From contig NC_087068.1 in NCBI RefSeq assembly GCF_963678635.1, positions 59,443,896-59,507,895 of the forward strand: 64,000 nt of DNA. The letters are read 5' to 3'. This DNA is from Symsagittifera roscoffensis. Its lineage: Eukaryota > Xenacoelomorpha > Acoela > Convolutidae. This document shows, piece after piece, positions 47,101 through 59,450 of this stretch. Every line of letters starts with the position of its first letter. Position 1 is the stretch's first letter. The position numbers and the translations under genes were made by a program. The notes beneath the pieces are model-generated. The model made no database searches. It was not told the origin of the DNA and worked only from the letters and a program-made list of their open reading frames with translations.

Positions 47101-48555
47101 CTTGAAAAAAAAGATTAAACAAAAAGCCTGAAACTTCGACGCTCTTATTAAAATTGGCAAGATGAACAACAGTTTTAGTCACAAAGTGACTAGAAAAACA
47201 AAAAAAAATAAATGTGGCAGATATTTTTGGAGTAACAGCAAAAAGTTTGGAGTAACATCGCTTGTATATCTAGTATGGTACAGTGGTAATCTAATTTATC
47301 CGGACAAAACAAAATCAAAATGAAATCGAATTTTTTCCAGAACTTTGTTGGGCTGTGTTGTGTAGGAGGTTTTTTCTGATCTAAGTTTTTCATCAAGCAA
47401 CTCTTTAGTTTCAGCGTAACTCCTGTTAAACTAACAAAGCCACAATGACGCAATTTTGAAAGAGCTTTTTGGTCTGAATTTCTCAAAACAAAATACATAA
47501 ATTAAGCAATTTAAGAAAACCGAGTTTGAAGTTTTTAACGTTGTTCGGTCAATTCAAATCATTCTGTAGAAAACCTTCATATGAAGCCATGAGCTCTCTG
47601 TATAAAAAAGCAAGTGGTTCAAAATAATTGACGCAATTTTGAGCATTGCAATTGGAGCAATTGGAGCATTTTGGTCTGAATTTCTCAAAACAAGTTTTTT
47701 TTTCGTGTTGAGCTTAAATAATTACGCGTTGAGCGAGAGAATTACGCGTTTAGCATAGAGAATTTATTTATTGGTCCATTTTTTCAAATTGAAGTTTCTT
47801 TGAGAAAAAACAGTCATAATCATGGCTAAAAAACACTCAATATCGTTTAAAATTTGTTTGATGTATCAATTTCAGATCATAATGAAGCCTTCGCTTGCGT
47901 TTCTGTTGGGAATCGGACAACTTTTTAAAACATTTTTTTTAGTGTCGAAAAAAAGCTGCCGCAATATACTGCAACAATACGGTGGGAAATAAATGATAAC
48001 TTGCTGTCAGATTTTTTATGCAACAAAAAATTTGTTCTTTACTTAGTATGTTTAGTATGTTTACTTGTCGCTCAGTTCCCTAGATAAATCTAACAAAAAA
48101 TTTTAGAAGCAGTTTTTTTTGAGAATGGGAAAAAACACAAAATTATATTTAACAGCAATCGAGATTTTTTTCAGTTCATGCTCTGCTCAATTGCATGGCA
48201 TTAGGTGTTTCTAATTATTGGAAAGTTTTTATTTAAAAAAATGTCCAAACAATCAATGAAAAGAAAAATGTTCTCAATTTTTTACAATTTCTGATCAACA
48301 ACCATAATTTTAGTAATTTAAAGTGTCTAAAGTAGATTTTCAATTTGACTAAAATCCCTAAAAAACTGTGTATTTTAGCCATCGGAGATAAACGTCGTAG
48401 CTAGAGGCAAAACGGACATCATCATAGTCATTCCTATTGCTGTCGTGCTCGCTATTGTGACCTTCTTTGGCCTTCTTTTTCTATTTGTTTCACTGCGTAT
48501 GTGGAAACAAACCGCGGACAATGACAGCAACCCACGAACAAATACCCGACCCTAG
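44158..48555 (+). pseudogene. Unrecognised single-pass membrane protein, copy B (apparently disrupted)
   Basis: Exon equivalents: 44158-44365, 44507-44639, 45981-46192, 46533-46669 and 48379-48555, with the same phases as copy A. Exon 1 encodes a signal peptide (MFLFLLSIIFCANSA) and is only about half identical to copy A, ending SGFSWISGHYHP versus SGFIWSRGHYFT. Exon 5 is longer than in A, with VVARGKTDI before the membrane helix and the tail KQTADNDSNPRTNTRP. Exon 2 ends ATTTA, so joining it to exon 3 makes a stop codon. A second exon 1 fragment (44826-44853) and exon 2 copy (44998-45130) follow, and that copy has TAG as its second codon. Unless splicing differs, no full product can be made. 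The real alternative is unrecognised exon boundaries, because exon 2 is also open in a second frame. Confidence 0.55.
45333..45890 (+). mobile_element. Hairpin-ended non-autonomous element in intron 2 of copy B
   Basis: Starts AAGACTGCTTGTATCAGGGC then AAAGCCCTGG and ends TTTCGTATCGAAAGTCGGAA. Block P1 has the empty site near 29500-29515. The last 100 bases or so are partly duplicated (ends at about 45780 and 45890). Left hairpin CAGGGC/GCCCTG, right hairpin ACTTTCG/CGAAAGT. No coding content. Confidence 0.65.
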
Positions 48556-50462
48556 TGATAGTGTATCAATTTTTTTTTCAAAACTGATATAAACTGCGAA
48601 CGCTAACCAGATTTGCCATAATCTCATTATACTTTTACATGCTTATCAAAAAAGCATCAAAAACCGGAATTTTTTGGTCTGTAGAAAGCTTAATTGGATT
48701 AAAATAAACACATAGAAAAACACTGTAACAAATGCAGGGAAACTGTAAATGCAGGTAAACGCTTACACAGAGTTTGCACAAGAAAAAACGAAAAACCTCC
48801 CTGAGCACAAATTTAGAGCACAAACACCCTGAAAAACGCTTTTCGAAAGTCAGAAGAAATCAATTCGTTTTGCATGTAGTTTTGCACAATGTTTAGAGTG
48901 TACTTACCGAAACCCCTGCAAACCACAATTTAATTAGGAGCAAAAAATGCTAACGTATATGTGTTATTCAATGTGCACAAGGTCTACTAACTTACCGGCT
49001 GAAGGTGCTATTTGTAGCCATTTTGGTATTTTATTTTAGATTCATCCTTAGTTCAATTTATTAGTCGATGAGGGCCCCTTCTGCCGCATTCTTATTGCTT
49101 TATATTTATGGCCTCATTCATTTTCTGACAAACTAAAGGTTTTGTAAGAATAACTTTGCAGTTGTAGAAGTATAATTTCGGATTCGGTAGATTTTAGTGT
49201 GCAACGGGTGCAGGCGCTTTCCAATTCAACTTTTCGGTCAAGTTTGTATACGAGAAAAACTGTAAAGGAATCGTTCACAGCGCTTTCCTATTTTTAAGTT
49301 AGTTTCTAACAATAAACCTAATTAAACAAAAAAAAACGTTAAATAAATTCAAAATAAATCTTAAACAAAAAGAAACATTCTCATTCTTCGCATAGCGGTA
49401 AAAATTTCCATGGAGGTCCTCAGATTGTGTGATCGATCCCATCCGATGGCAACGATAGTGTGTGAGGACACGCTCTCATTTCACTCCTAGCTTCAGGTCT
49501 ATCACAGCAGCCGACACACAACTTAACCAACAAAATAATCAGTTTTGCGAAAATCAACGCCATTTTTTTTCAATTAGTTTTCTCATTTCCAATCGGATAG
49601 ATTTCAGTTCGAACTATGTTGCTTGAACTAGTTATTAAGAGAAATTTCTCGAGCGTATCAACTGCCCAAAGTTACCATTACTTTATGAAAACTTTTATTG
49701 GCCATTATTCTCTTTTAGACTATAAATCAAAGTTGCAATTTGTCTGGAGAACAAAAGCTTAAATCAGCTCAAATATTCCAAATTCTCGTCAAAAGCTGGA
49801 ATAAAAAGGGTCATTATCACGACAATTTTACCACGGAAAAAAGCAGGTTGTTTTGTTTACACAGAAAAAATTTCTGCTTAAAAGCGTTTATTTTTTTCTA
49901 TAAATTATTACTCCTTCCTCGTCTGCCTCAGAGATAACAGCGATACAAAAATCAAAATAGAGTCCAGAACGTTGAGAGATATGTTGTCCATCATTGATTG
50001 TTAGAACCAAAAATTATGATTTGAATTTTAACGAACTCGACTCAACTTTGCTCAATGGTGGCACACAATCTATTCTTTAACGCATATCGTTTTTTTAAAA
50101 GTTTGAATCAAATATTATTATGCCCGTGTTTCAATCAGCTTTGTATTACCTTCTTACGAAGGTTTACGTATTTTCACCTGAAAAAAATTTATGGTTTTAC
50201 TAGACAATATCTCGTAAAAAAAAAGACAACGAGAGCTACATAAATTCGTAATGAAAATACTTGAACTTTCAGAAGAATTTTAAAAAATGAGGTCAATCAA
50301 AAGTCATATTGATTTTTTCAACGCAAATTAATTTTACCTAAACTAAAAAAACATTAATTCGAACCAATTCAAAATTCAAGAAATCTCAACGCAAAAAAAT
50401 GTTACACTTTCAAGCTAGCGAGCGTAGTGTTGAAGTTTGAGCTTTCCTTGTTTTCAAAGCTA
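48556..50462. other. 3' flank of copy B within block P2
   Basis: Counterpart of 33081-34916. Contains an AATAAA near 48700 and a 180-bp insertion at about 49063-49243 absent from P1. No gene supported. Confidence 0.35.
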
Positions 50463-50650
50463 ATTCGCAAATAAAATGCTCATTTATTGGCACTTTCGCT
50501 ATAATCAATAGCTGTATTATTGTTTTAATAACGTCTGTACTTCTGCTTTATTTGTGGCTAATGTTTGATTATTGATAAGCCTCCGTGGCTGAGAGAACAC
50601 AGCGTGAGTGTTTAAACCTCAAAATTGTAAGTTCGAATGCGATAAGTAGC
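50463..50650 (+). repeat. SINE-like repeat (copy in block P2)
   Basis: Orthologous to 34917-35100. The leader is better preserved here (CGCAAATAAAATGCTCATTT, TGGCACTTTCGCTATAATCA). Confidence 0.5.
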
Positions 50651-51909
50651 TAAGTTTTGTTTTTTTTAGATTTTTTTCTGCATTTTTCATTTTACTTTAT
50701 GAAACTGCGTTTTTGTCGCATTCCCCTTAGCTTTTTGCATTGGTCAGCCTTGCCTCTTTGTCAGAAACAGTAATTTTATATTTAATATTAACTTTAACAT
50801 TTTATCTAAAAAATTAACTAATTTGCACAATTTTAGAAAAACTTACGATGAAATTAGAAACAAAAAATGAACTTAAACCAATTTTGTTAGTTTAGAATTA
50901 AGCTCTCACTAAAAAAATTAATAAATTTTCTCTGGTATGTGTGAGCAAGCAAGGGTTAAAATCTGTTCACATTTGTTTTTAAGCCTTTTTGATCTTCGGT
51001 TTATACAGTTATCATTGATCCCCTATTTCAAATATACTTCAAAAAGGATACTCAATTGGTGAACCACGATTTTCTCATTGATAAAACATTGTCCTGAAGG
51101 CTCATTGGATGATAAATATGATATAAAAATTGGTTAAAACCTGGGTTCAATTTAATTTTTCAGGATTTTTTTGTCCTAAATTTGGAATTCCACTATTCAA
51201 CTGAATGTTGTTCTTTTTTTCAAAACATGGCAACGTTATTAGAAATTTTACATGTTTTTCAAACTAGAATTAATGAAGGAAGCCATTTTCGCAATTTATA
51301 AAGAATCGTGTTTTTAGTAGGTTAATTAAATAAATGATTTTGAGCCGAATTTCGTCAAGTAATTTTTTCAAAACAAAACTGAAGACTAGGTTTCTTACGA
51401 GTATTCGGATGTTTAAAATATGTTTCTGTAGAATTCATGATAGCTTCAAATATATAAACGCTAAAAAAATATGAGAATTCTTGTCATATTTTCAAGTTGC
51501 CTACCTAAAAGTTAATTACAAAAAAATCTCCATCTACTTTTAAAAGTGTGAGCCAAACTGTTTAATTGATATTGTTATCGTAGCTCTCGTAGTTCATTTT
51601 AAGCTGATTTTAAGCTCTAGTGGTTCAGTTTAATTGTTTTAACGCTCTGAGAAAAAAGTTTTACTTGCTGACAGATTTTGAGTCAATTGTTGTCAATTTG
51701 CTGGTACGTTTTCCAAAACAATGTTTTCTTTTAGATATTTCGTATCGGGTATTCGGATGTTGTAAGATAGTAAGCTGGCAGATAGTTAAAAACTGTAAAA
51801 AGAAACAATAAAGCACAAAATATGACAAACCATGTAACAATTTAACATTTCCTATCAAAAAATTTACAACAAGATCTCAGCGTGAACCTTTTTTCTTTGA
51901 TAAACAGTT
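50651..51909. other. Rest of block P2
   Basis: Counterpart of 35101-36352. No supported gene. Confidence 0.35.
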
Positions 51910-52002
51910 ATCGGAGATCTCCTGAAAACAGATTTAAATTTCAAATAGTGAACAATAGAATAGTGAGTAGAATGATTCATAAGTAATATCCACGTTTCTC
52001 TT

Positions 52003-52349
52003 CAGGGGCGGATTTAGGGGGGCGGACGCCCCTCCCCCTCAGTTATCGACCCTAAAATTCCAGTGTTGGACTCTCATCCATTTTTGATGATGGATCTTTA
52101 AATTTTTCTAAAGGCGCCTTTAGCTCCAATTTATACTAATTTTAAGGGGGGAGCGCGCGCCAAAAATACGCGATTTTTTGTTCAACATTTTCCAGGCCTG
52201 ATTTTCAAAAACTTGCCTGCGGCGCAAACGTTTTAGCCAAAACAGAGTGTTAGTAGTTCTTTGGGAGAGCTCGGGAAATCAATTTGGTGACCTAAAAAAA
52301 AGTCGATCAAATTTCCGAATTATTTTTGAAAATCCGCCCCCCCCCCCCC
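52003..52349. mobile_element. hAT-like non-autonomous element
   Basis: Left end CAGGGGCGGATTTAGGGGGG and right end AAAATCCGCCCCC followed by a C run form short inverted termini of the CAGGGGCGGATC...GATCCGCCCC type common at hAT-like ends. The interior has no coding content. The left end alone survives in Q1 (36439) and Q2 (39979). Confidence 0.5.
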
Positions 52350-53089
52350 TCGAGAAAATCCTACGTCCTGTTAATCTATCACCCATCTTAATACATGGAA
52401 AATTTGAGACTCTACAAACATTAAACCGGAAAATTTTTAATCCCCATCTTACAACATAGAATGCAGGCCAGAGATCTAATCTTATTCCCTATCATCACAT
52501 GGCGGTATGCAGGGTACCCATAATCCAACCTATACTACACAATGTGTCCTGTAAAAATGAAAAAAGGGCAGAAAAGAGAGCAGTTTGTATCATTTGTCAA
52601 GAAATTGGACTTGGCAAGCGCCTCGAAAGCCGCAGAATCCCTTCCTGGTGCAAAAAAGTTAACTGAAACAATTTTAAAACGAAATACAAGTCAAAACACT
52701 GTCAAATGACTTTCATCCAATCAGCTTCAGCTACTGATACAAATTTGATTGGTTAACCGATGAATATGGAGACATTGAATCTGCGTCAAACGTCAAAAAA
52801 AAACTGGTCCATACGCTTATTTTTGTGTTGTTTGCCCCATGATAGACTCAAAACTAGCACAAACGATTTTCGTGTTTTGTGATTCAATTCAGTTAGCCAT
52901 CAGAATCATCATCTAAGAATGGGTGTCTGAGAAAAAAAACTCTATAGAAAACACTAATTTTGATGTGTTTGTTTCTGGATTCAGTTTGGACAATTTTGTA
53001 TATCCATAAAAAATGTTTTATTCTCTCTCTCATTATATAGTAAATACAATTAGATTTTTACTGAGTTTAAGTCCGGTGTGGCTCACTCA

Positions 53090-55175
53090 TAGTAATTTCA
53101 GATAAGGTACACCGTCTGTTCCTCACGCTTTCGTCTTTCGGCCGGATAGATTCGGGTAAGTTCTTGGAGATAGTTTCATCAAAAAATATAATTGGATATA
53201 AGTACTAGATTTGAACTGGCTCCACCCATCCGGGGCTTAAAGAGTTTTAGTTTTAACTTTTAAATTTTTATTGCAGTGTAGGATGGATGAAGAGATTTCT
53301 TGTTTCTTGGAGTGGTTTATTTTTTGCAGTGACTGCGTGAAGGAGAGGAGAGAAACGTCTGTTGGTAGTTCCAAGTAATTGTCTTCATAGAGAGAAGGGG
53401 CACAGTTGCTCGGGTTGCAGAAGTGGGTCTCGTTTACTCTAGATTCACTTGAGTGCAATGTTGTGCAGTTTTCGTTAAGCTAGGGCGAGACTACGTTCAA
53501 AGTGGAGTTTTTGACTTCTCTGTGTGAAGCGCCAAGTGACCAGGATCTGTATGTGAAGTCAACATCGGGTTGGCCATTGTTCTACTTCAATGGGTACCTT
53601 TGCTGCAATTTTGTGTCCATACTTTAAATCCTGTGAGGGTTGTGAATACGGCAACAGACCAATTGAAATGCCGTTCCAAACTCGGAATATCACCGAGTTT
53701 TCATCTTCCTTTGATGCTCGTTCCTACATTGCATTTTTAAATCTTCATCTTGTTAGTGAGATCAGTTTTAGTTATTATTTTTAGTTGTTGCTTTCGCAAA
53801 AGCGTTTTTATTTAGTTTCGGTTATTTTAAAAGAGTTGCTCACTATGGAGCCACTCCAAGCAAAAATTGTGGATCGCGGTCGTGGCCTATGGTGAACGCA
53901 TGTACTTCGAGCGACGTTATTCTGGTGGGTTATGCCAGAAGGGGATAATTATTGTCGTCTCTTTGAGCAGAGTCTCTTTTCGTGTTCAATTTTTTCATTA
54001 GATGATTTTCTACATTTGTCTTTGTTTGTGTCTTTCTATCAAAATAGATTGTTGTGTTTTAGGTTTTTCTTTTGATGTTTTGGTCTTTGAATAAAATTTG
54101 AACGTGGGTTTCAAAAGAACAGTTTATCCAGTTTTAATCTTGGTTTAACCTGATTTGAGTACCATTGGACTTTCTTAAACATGCGATTGGTTAGTGATTC
54201 AGTTTGATGTTGTGGATGTTTTCGAGTAGGGCTACTTCAACCGACTGTACATATTTGTGGGCAAGTATGATGGGACGGGCGTCATCTAGTGCAAATGTGA
54301 TAGAAAAGGGGCAAAATTTATTCGTCTGTCGGACCGGATCTTAATACGCATAAGTACGGAGAATACCGTGCAAGTTACTAAAATTATTGCAAAATGTGAA
54401 GTTTAAGAAATATGGTAATATGATGGAAAAAATAATCTAATTTAATGAAGAAATTTTCAGTTAGTTGAAGGTTAATGTTAGGATCATCAAAATGCGGGGA
54501 ATCTTCCGTATATCTGGCGACAGTATGATCGTAATGGTTAATAGAAAACCGTTAGCTCGTTGTGCTATGAATCTATTTAGTGTTCGGGTTCAAACTAAGG
54601 TGTTAAATTGATTTTTGTGAAGTGCGGTGGTTAGCTGGTGAATGAAGGAGTCACAGAGTTCCTTGTCATCGGGGTTGTTATTCAGTGGGGTTCTTAGTGG
54701 GTTAGTAAAGTTGTAGTAGAAGATCTAGGATAGTATAGGAAGTACGGTATAATCATCGACGCTTGGTGTGCGTTCGGTTTCTTTTTTCTGTTTTATAGTG
54801 AGTATATTGAGAGATAAATGGAAGGTTATGAATTAAAAAATCTTGGCTAATAGTGTGCTGAAGATGATGGAAATATAGTCGAGATGATCGGGCGACTAAT
54901 AAGGAATTGTGGTGTGGTGTTAGGGTGATTTCGTTTCATAAAAATTCTAAGTGCTCGTGTTGGTGCATTGTGTACAGAAGGAGTAGATGATTCGGAGGCT
55001 GAGGCTGAGTAATTTTGTTGGTATGCTGTTAATGAGTTATTTATGTCATGAATTTGTTGTTGTTGAGGTTTAAAGTAATCTATGTCATGCTCAAGTTGAT
55101 CGTCTCTGATGGGGTTGGGTACATTGAGTTCGTTACTTGACAGAGAGGAGAGGATAGGGGTAGCGTCAATGTATG

Positions 55176-55207
<32 letters not shown>

Positions 55208-55330
55208 TATAGTTTGGAAAAGTGGTTGCGCGCCGAGATTTTTGCGAAAAAACTAGACATTTCCACACGAAATCCGAAAAAATTCGTTTTTCCTACCAAT
55301 ATCTTACCATCACACAAACCATAAAATCTT
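53090..55330 (-). mobile_element. Larger fragment of the multi-ORF element family (Q3)
   Basis: Begins with a border motif (GTACACCGTCTG ... TTCGGCCGGATAGATTCG at 53107-53160) that recurs at 56890-56945 before the longest copy. Minus-strand matches: NLHGILR, FTNPLRTPL (about 54700, versus YTNPLYLPL in the 59451-59915 frame), and a Ser/Thr/Pro-rich part with RALRIFMKRNHPNTTP (about 54930) versus RAYRTFKRKFPNHP in the 59946-60662 frame. All frames are broken, and the element interior is replaced beyond about 55200 by a (GA)n run and unrelated DNA. Confidence 0.6.
55176..55204. repeat. (GA)n microsatellite
   Basis: Uninterrupted alternating AG run of about 29 bases. Confidence 0.85.
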
Positions 55331-56562
55331 ACCATTGGTATTCCCTATCTTAATACATTGTAGACTCTATACCCAATCCTAATATATAGATGGCTGACTG
55401 GATGATCTATTCCCGATCTTGATACATTGGGGTCAGCTTCCTCCCAAACCCCCCTCCCCACTCTCCCTCACCTATCTACTGATTTATTCGCAACTTGCGA
55501 CCATGTTTCCTTCAAAAAACAGGGATGATTGATAAAGGGGATGTCTCAAAATAGTATGAAATTTTCAAGGCACACATTATTATCCAAAATTACTACCAAA
55601 ATTACCTTTCAAAAGTTCCCCGGGTATCCTCAGATCTTCATTTTTTCGCACAGTAAGAACTTGCTGATAAAAAAACTTTAAAAAAGAAATCCTGTTTTTT
55701 GAATCGCTATTTTTTTCGGGTGTTTCATTTGGTTCATTCGCTAAACATTTTGATTCTATAAACTAGTTTTCAGTTTTCTCTGTGATAAACTTGAGTAATA
55801 TCCAGCCACAAACCTTTTGTTGGCGGTTGTAATTATTTCATGGACGAATAATTAGCCAGGTGGAAACCGATGTGCTTAAAATTAGGGGCTGTTTCAGGGG
55901 GAGTGGTGAATATCCCTTCCTCGCCTCAGGATTCCGTCCCAAATAAAACTTTTTGATTTTTTAATTTATTATTTTTGGGCTGACCGACCCTAAAGTTTTT
56001 TCAAGGGGCATTTGGCTGTTAATCGGAAAAAAATCAAAACTCATTATGAAAAAAATAATGTGATCCTGCATTTTATTAAAAAAACGCCTGCTCGCTTGCT
56101 TTTAATGCTCGAAATTGGGTTAAAACTCAAGATTTTTATACCTGTTTTTCTCGACACAAAAACATTTATTAAACAGTGATATTATTCGTGGTATCTGATA
56201 CTGCATATAAAAAAAATTAATACACATCCAAAAAGGTAATATAGCAAGAGTATATGGACGCGTAAAAAGCTAGCAAATTATTGCTCCGACCATTTGAAAG
56301 ATAGTGAGGAACTTTGTATTTGGGTTTCTTTCAGTTTCTTACTTCGATTGTTATTCACGCAAAATCAGCTACCACAAAAAATTATCTGAGACTTTTCGGA
56401 TAGGGTGTTGTTGAAGGTATGTGTGTGTGCATTTTAGGTGGAGTGGTGGGGACATGAGTTTAGTGTACTTTTCACGTACTTTTACGGTAAATGCTGGCAA
56501 GATGAAAGTAGTGCTAAAGGGGAAATGGAAATAGTTGGATTATTATAAAAAGTTTAGTTGGT

Positions 56563-56581
56563 GGGGGGGGGGGGGGGGGGG
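56563..56581. repeat. Poly(G) tract
   Basis: Nineteen consecutive G on the + strand. The equivalent Q1 and Q2 positions have 6-7 G, so the tract expanded in this copy or is a sequencing artefact. Confidence 0.8.
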
Positions 56582-57113
56582 TTGGAGGGCGACAAGTATA
56601 ATCAAGTGAATTTTTCAATGGACGCAATATCGTCAAAAATTACCACCAAGGTTACCCTTCAAGTTCTCCCCGACTTTCCCCTGTGATCTTAATTTTTTTT
56701 GGCTAAGTAAACATTTGCTTGAAAAATTTAAAAAACCCAAATTTAAAATTGATTATTTTTTTTTGAGAAATTAAACCGATCGTAATCCATCTAACTCCAT
56801 GGTAATGGTCTATAATGGATTATAATCTCATTTTTTCCAAATGTTATGAGTTAAGTACTTGGGGCTTATCTCATAGAGTAATTTCGGATAGGGTACACCG
56901 TCTGCTTGTCACGCTATCTTATTTTCGGCCGGATAGATTCGTGCAACTTCTTAGTCTAATACCGATCCTAATCTTACTCTTATAACTACTAGTCTCAGGG
57001 TGTTTAACTAGTCTCTGCTAGGCTCAATAGATCTAGAGTATACTGGTATTGTAGCGGCTGCTGAAGTACTCGGGAGAGGCAACTGTTTTCTAAGTTGAAT
57101 TCAAATCTCTCTG

Positions 57114-57141
57114 GTGCTGAAATTACAAGTAATTTCAGCAC
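57114..57141. other. Perfect 13-bp hairpin with 2-base centre
   Basis: GTGCTGAAATTAC, AA, GTAATTTCAGCAC. It lies between the border motif and the CCACCCATCCGGGG block of the longest element copy. Confidence 0.7.
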
Positions 57142-58848
57142 TTACAAATAAGTGGGTAGTTAGTTAGATGGATTATGATTGGTTAATATTAAATACTTTA
57201 CAGTGGTAAAATGTCTAAATCATAAAATATAAATTGTAGTTTAGATGAGGTTCCACCCATCCGGGGTTTACAGAGTTTTTGAGTTTTATCTCTTTTCTTC
57301 TGCAATTGAAGGATGGATGATGAACGTTGGCATGTGGCGAGCATCATTTTCGTTTTCCTGTTCCCTGGAGAAGAGAGGTCCTTGACTAATACCGTCGACC
57401 TGATTTCTCTTTAAGGGAAAAGTTCCAGAACGCTGGAATTAGGGATAGGAAGTTATCTTCTTGTCGTTTGTCAACGAATGTGATCCCCAATGAAATCGTT
57501 TAGATTTCAGAATCCAAAATGCTTTGCTATGTCAGTTTTGCTTGCCTTTGTGGAGGGCTGTTTGTGATCAACCTCGTCTAGGAATGGCGTGAAGCTCGTG
57601 TTTGGAAGGGATGCCTTGTTACTCGGATCTGTACGTATACTTGAACATCGAGGTAGTCATTGGTCTGGTTCAATGAAGTCCTTTGCTGCGAAGTCAAGTC
57701 GTACTCTAAATCCTTTGAGTTGTGATTGTGTGCGGCATGTCGGTTGTCGTTGGTAGCCATTCTTTGTTCAGGTTGTGATGGGATCATCTAGTCTTTGAAT
57801 GTTCGTGTTTGCTGTTGTGTGTGATCTATATACTGCATATTATGATTTACATTTTATAGATTTTAGTTAATTGTTTTTTAGTTATGATCTTGGTTAGTTG
57901 TTTTCACAAAAGCGTTTTTTTTTAGTTCAGTTATTTTGAAGAGTTACTCACCCTTGAGTATGTCTTATTAAAAATAAAGTGTGGTCACAAAGCGTGGATG
58001 TAGCGCGGTGGGTTAGGCCGGCTATAGAGCATGCTCCGGACGTCCTCTCTGGTGGGTTAGGCCAGGAGTGAGAGTATGATTTCTTGCGATTTCTTTGAGG
58101 GTTCCTGTTTTGTGTTAACACTTTATGGTAGTTTTTTCTGGGCTTTCTTATGTTGCTTATGGTTGTGTCCTTTTTTCAAAAATCAAATTGTTTTTGATTT
58201 GGGTTTGTCTTTTGACTTTTTTGTGTTTTATTATTCCTTTCGTTGACTTTATAATAGTCTTCAAAAGAATAAATTATCCAGTTTTATGCTGGGTTAATCC
58301 GGTTTGGGTGCCGTTGGTGTTCTTTTCTTACTCATGCTGTTATTTTATGAGTTGTGGTGTATAGTCATTTGCATTGGTTAGTTTAGTATAGTGTATAATT
58401 CCATTCCAACCGGGTTAATGAAAAGTTGGAAACTTGTTATCGTTAGTGAGAGTTGTTGAATGAATGAAAAGGTTAGTATTGCTTTATCAACTTATAAATT
58501 TACTGCTTGAATCTGAATTTTTACAAAATTTTGGGGAAATTTGAAATTATAAATTTTCATTGTATGTAATTTTACTGCTTTTGGGGGAAGAATTCATAAA
58601 TTAATTTATTACATTTGTATGAATCTTATGACATTATATTGTTCAAAAGTTTTAGTATATTGAAATTGTTGTAGCAAATAAGTTTTAAATCATTTGCAGT
58701 TTTAAGTTAATGCGTTTATATTTTTGTTTGTCTTTTTTCGTTTTGTAGGTGATGGTGGTGAGAAGACTAGAAAAATGAAGTGTAACATTATAAAGAATGG
58801 TTAGTTAAATATATTTTTATTAGTGAATATAATTGAAATATACTTACC

Positions 58849-59382
58849 TTAATTTTCGGGGAAGAAGCCATGTGAGAAGAGGTCTTGGATTAGGTCAGAT
58901 GATGTTAATAATTTAGCTAATATGCGAATGATGTTTTTAGTTTCTAGCAGTGGCCAAAGCAATTGAAGTGCTTTGATGATATTTAGTTCTTCGGTGCTTA
59001 CTGCAAATTCATGAGGTGTGTTCTGGATTAGGTTGTAAAGTTTATGATTATATTTAGCGTTATGGATGAATTCTAGAATGGGAATTTCAATGGGTTGTAG
59101 GAATTCATGCGGGATGAGGAAGGGTCTGGATTCTTCGTCCTGGAAAGTCTTTGTGATGGGGCAAAATATATACACTTGGTGGACGGGGTCGTAGTTACGG
59201 AGGATGCCGTGGAGGTTAGTATTCTTGATACAATAAGTGAAATTTAGAAAAAATGGTGATGTGTACTTTGAGTTGATGAATTGAAAACGATGATGGGGTT
59301 GTCGTGAGGGTGTATGTAAATCAAAGTGATTTTGTATAAAGCGATAATATGTGTAAGTATGTGTCTGTTTAGTGCGTAACAT
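58849..59382 (-). CDS. Element ORF c, unknown function (177 residues)
   Basis: Last frame of the chain. Aromatic and His-rich N-terminal half with NLHGILRNYDPVHQVYI, then a helical Leu-rich half ending LTSSDLIQDLFSHGFFPEN. No signal peptide or membrane segment. The ATG lies 66 bases after the ORF b stop and in a different frame (-1 sense). A decayed relative of the middle segment is in Q1 and Q3, supporting real coding history. No known family recognised. Confidence 0.5.
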   Translation of the reverse strand: MLRTKQTHTYTYYRFIQNHFDLHTPSRQPHHRFQFINSKYTSPFFLNFTYCIKNTNLHGILRNYDPVHQVYIFCPITKTFQDEESRPFLIPHEFLQPIEIPILEFIHNAKYNHKLYNLIQNTPHEFAVSTEELNIIKALQLLWPLLETKNIIRILAKLLTSSDLIQDLFSHGFFPEN

Positions 59383-59450
59383 AATATCGTGGGAGCAGTG
59401 CAGATCTCGTTATTGTGGTGTAAGAAAGTGGAAGGTTAGTGTAAATAAAC

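Larger units (their letters stand above)
44826..51909 (+). repeat. Segmental duplication block P, copy 2
   Basis: Near-identical to 28995-36352. Homology begins abruptly inside exon 1 (TATGGTCAAGGGGTCAC); upstream is the diverged copy of exon 1-exon 2-intron 2, whose intron breaks at AAAATAAGC. The block includes exons 2 to 5 of copy B and ends where Q3 starts. Confidence 0.85.
51910..56865 (+). repeat. Repeat block Q, copy 3 (expanded)
   Basis: Collinear with Q1 in three pieces: 51910-52145, about 53180-54625 and about 55955-56810. The intervening pieces, 52146-53180 (rest of a hAT-like element plus other DNA) and 54630-55955 (more of the multi-ORF element plus other DNA), are absent from Q1 and Q2. 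This copy may be nearer the ancestral state. Confidence 0.75.
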
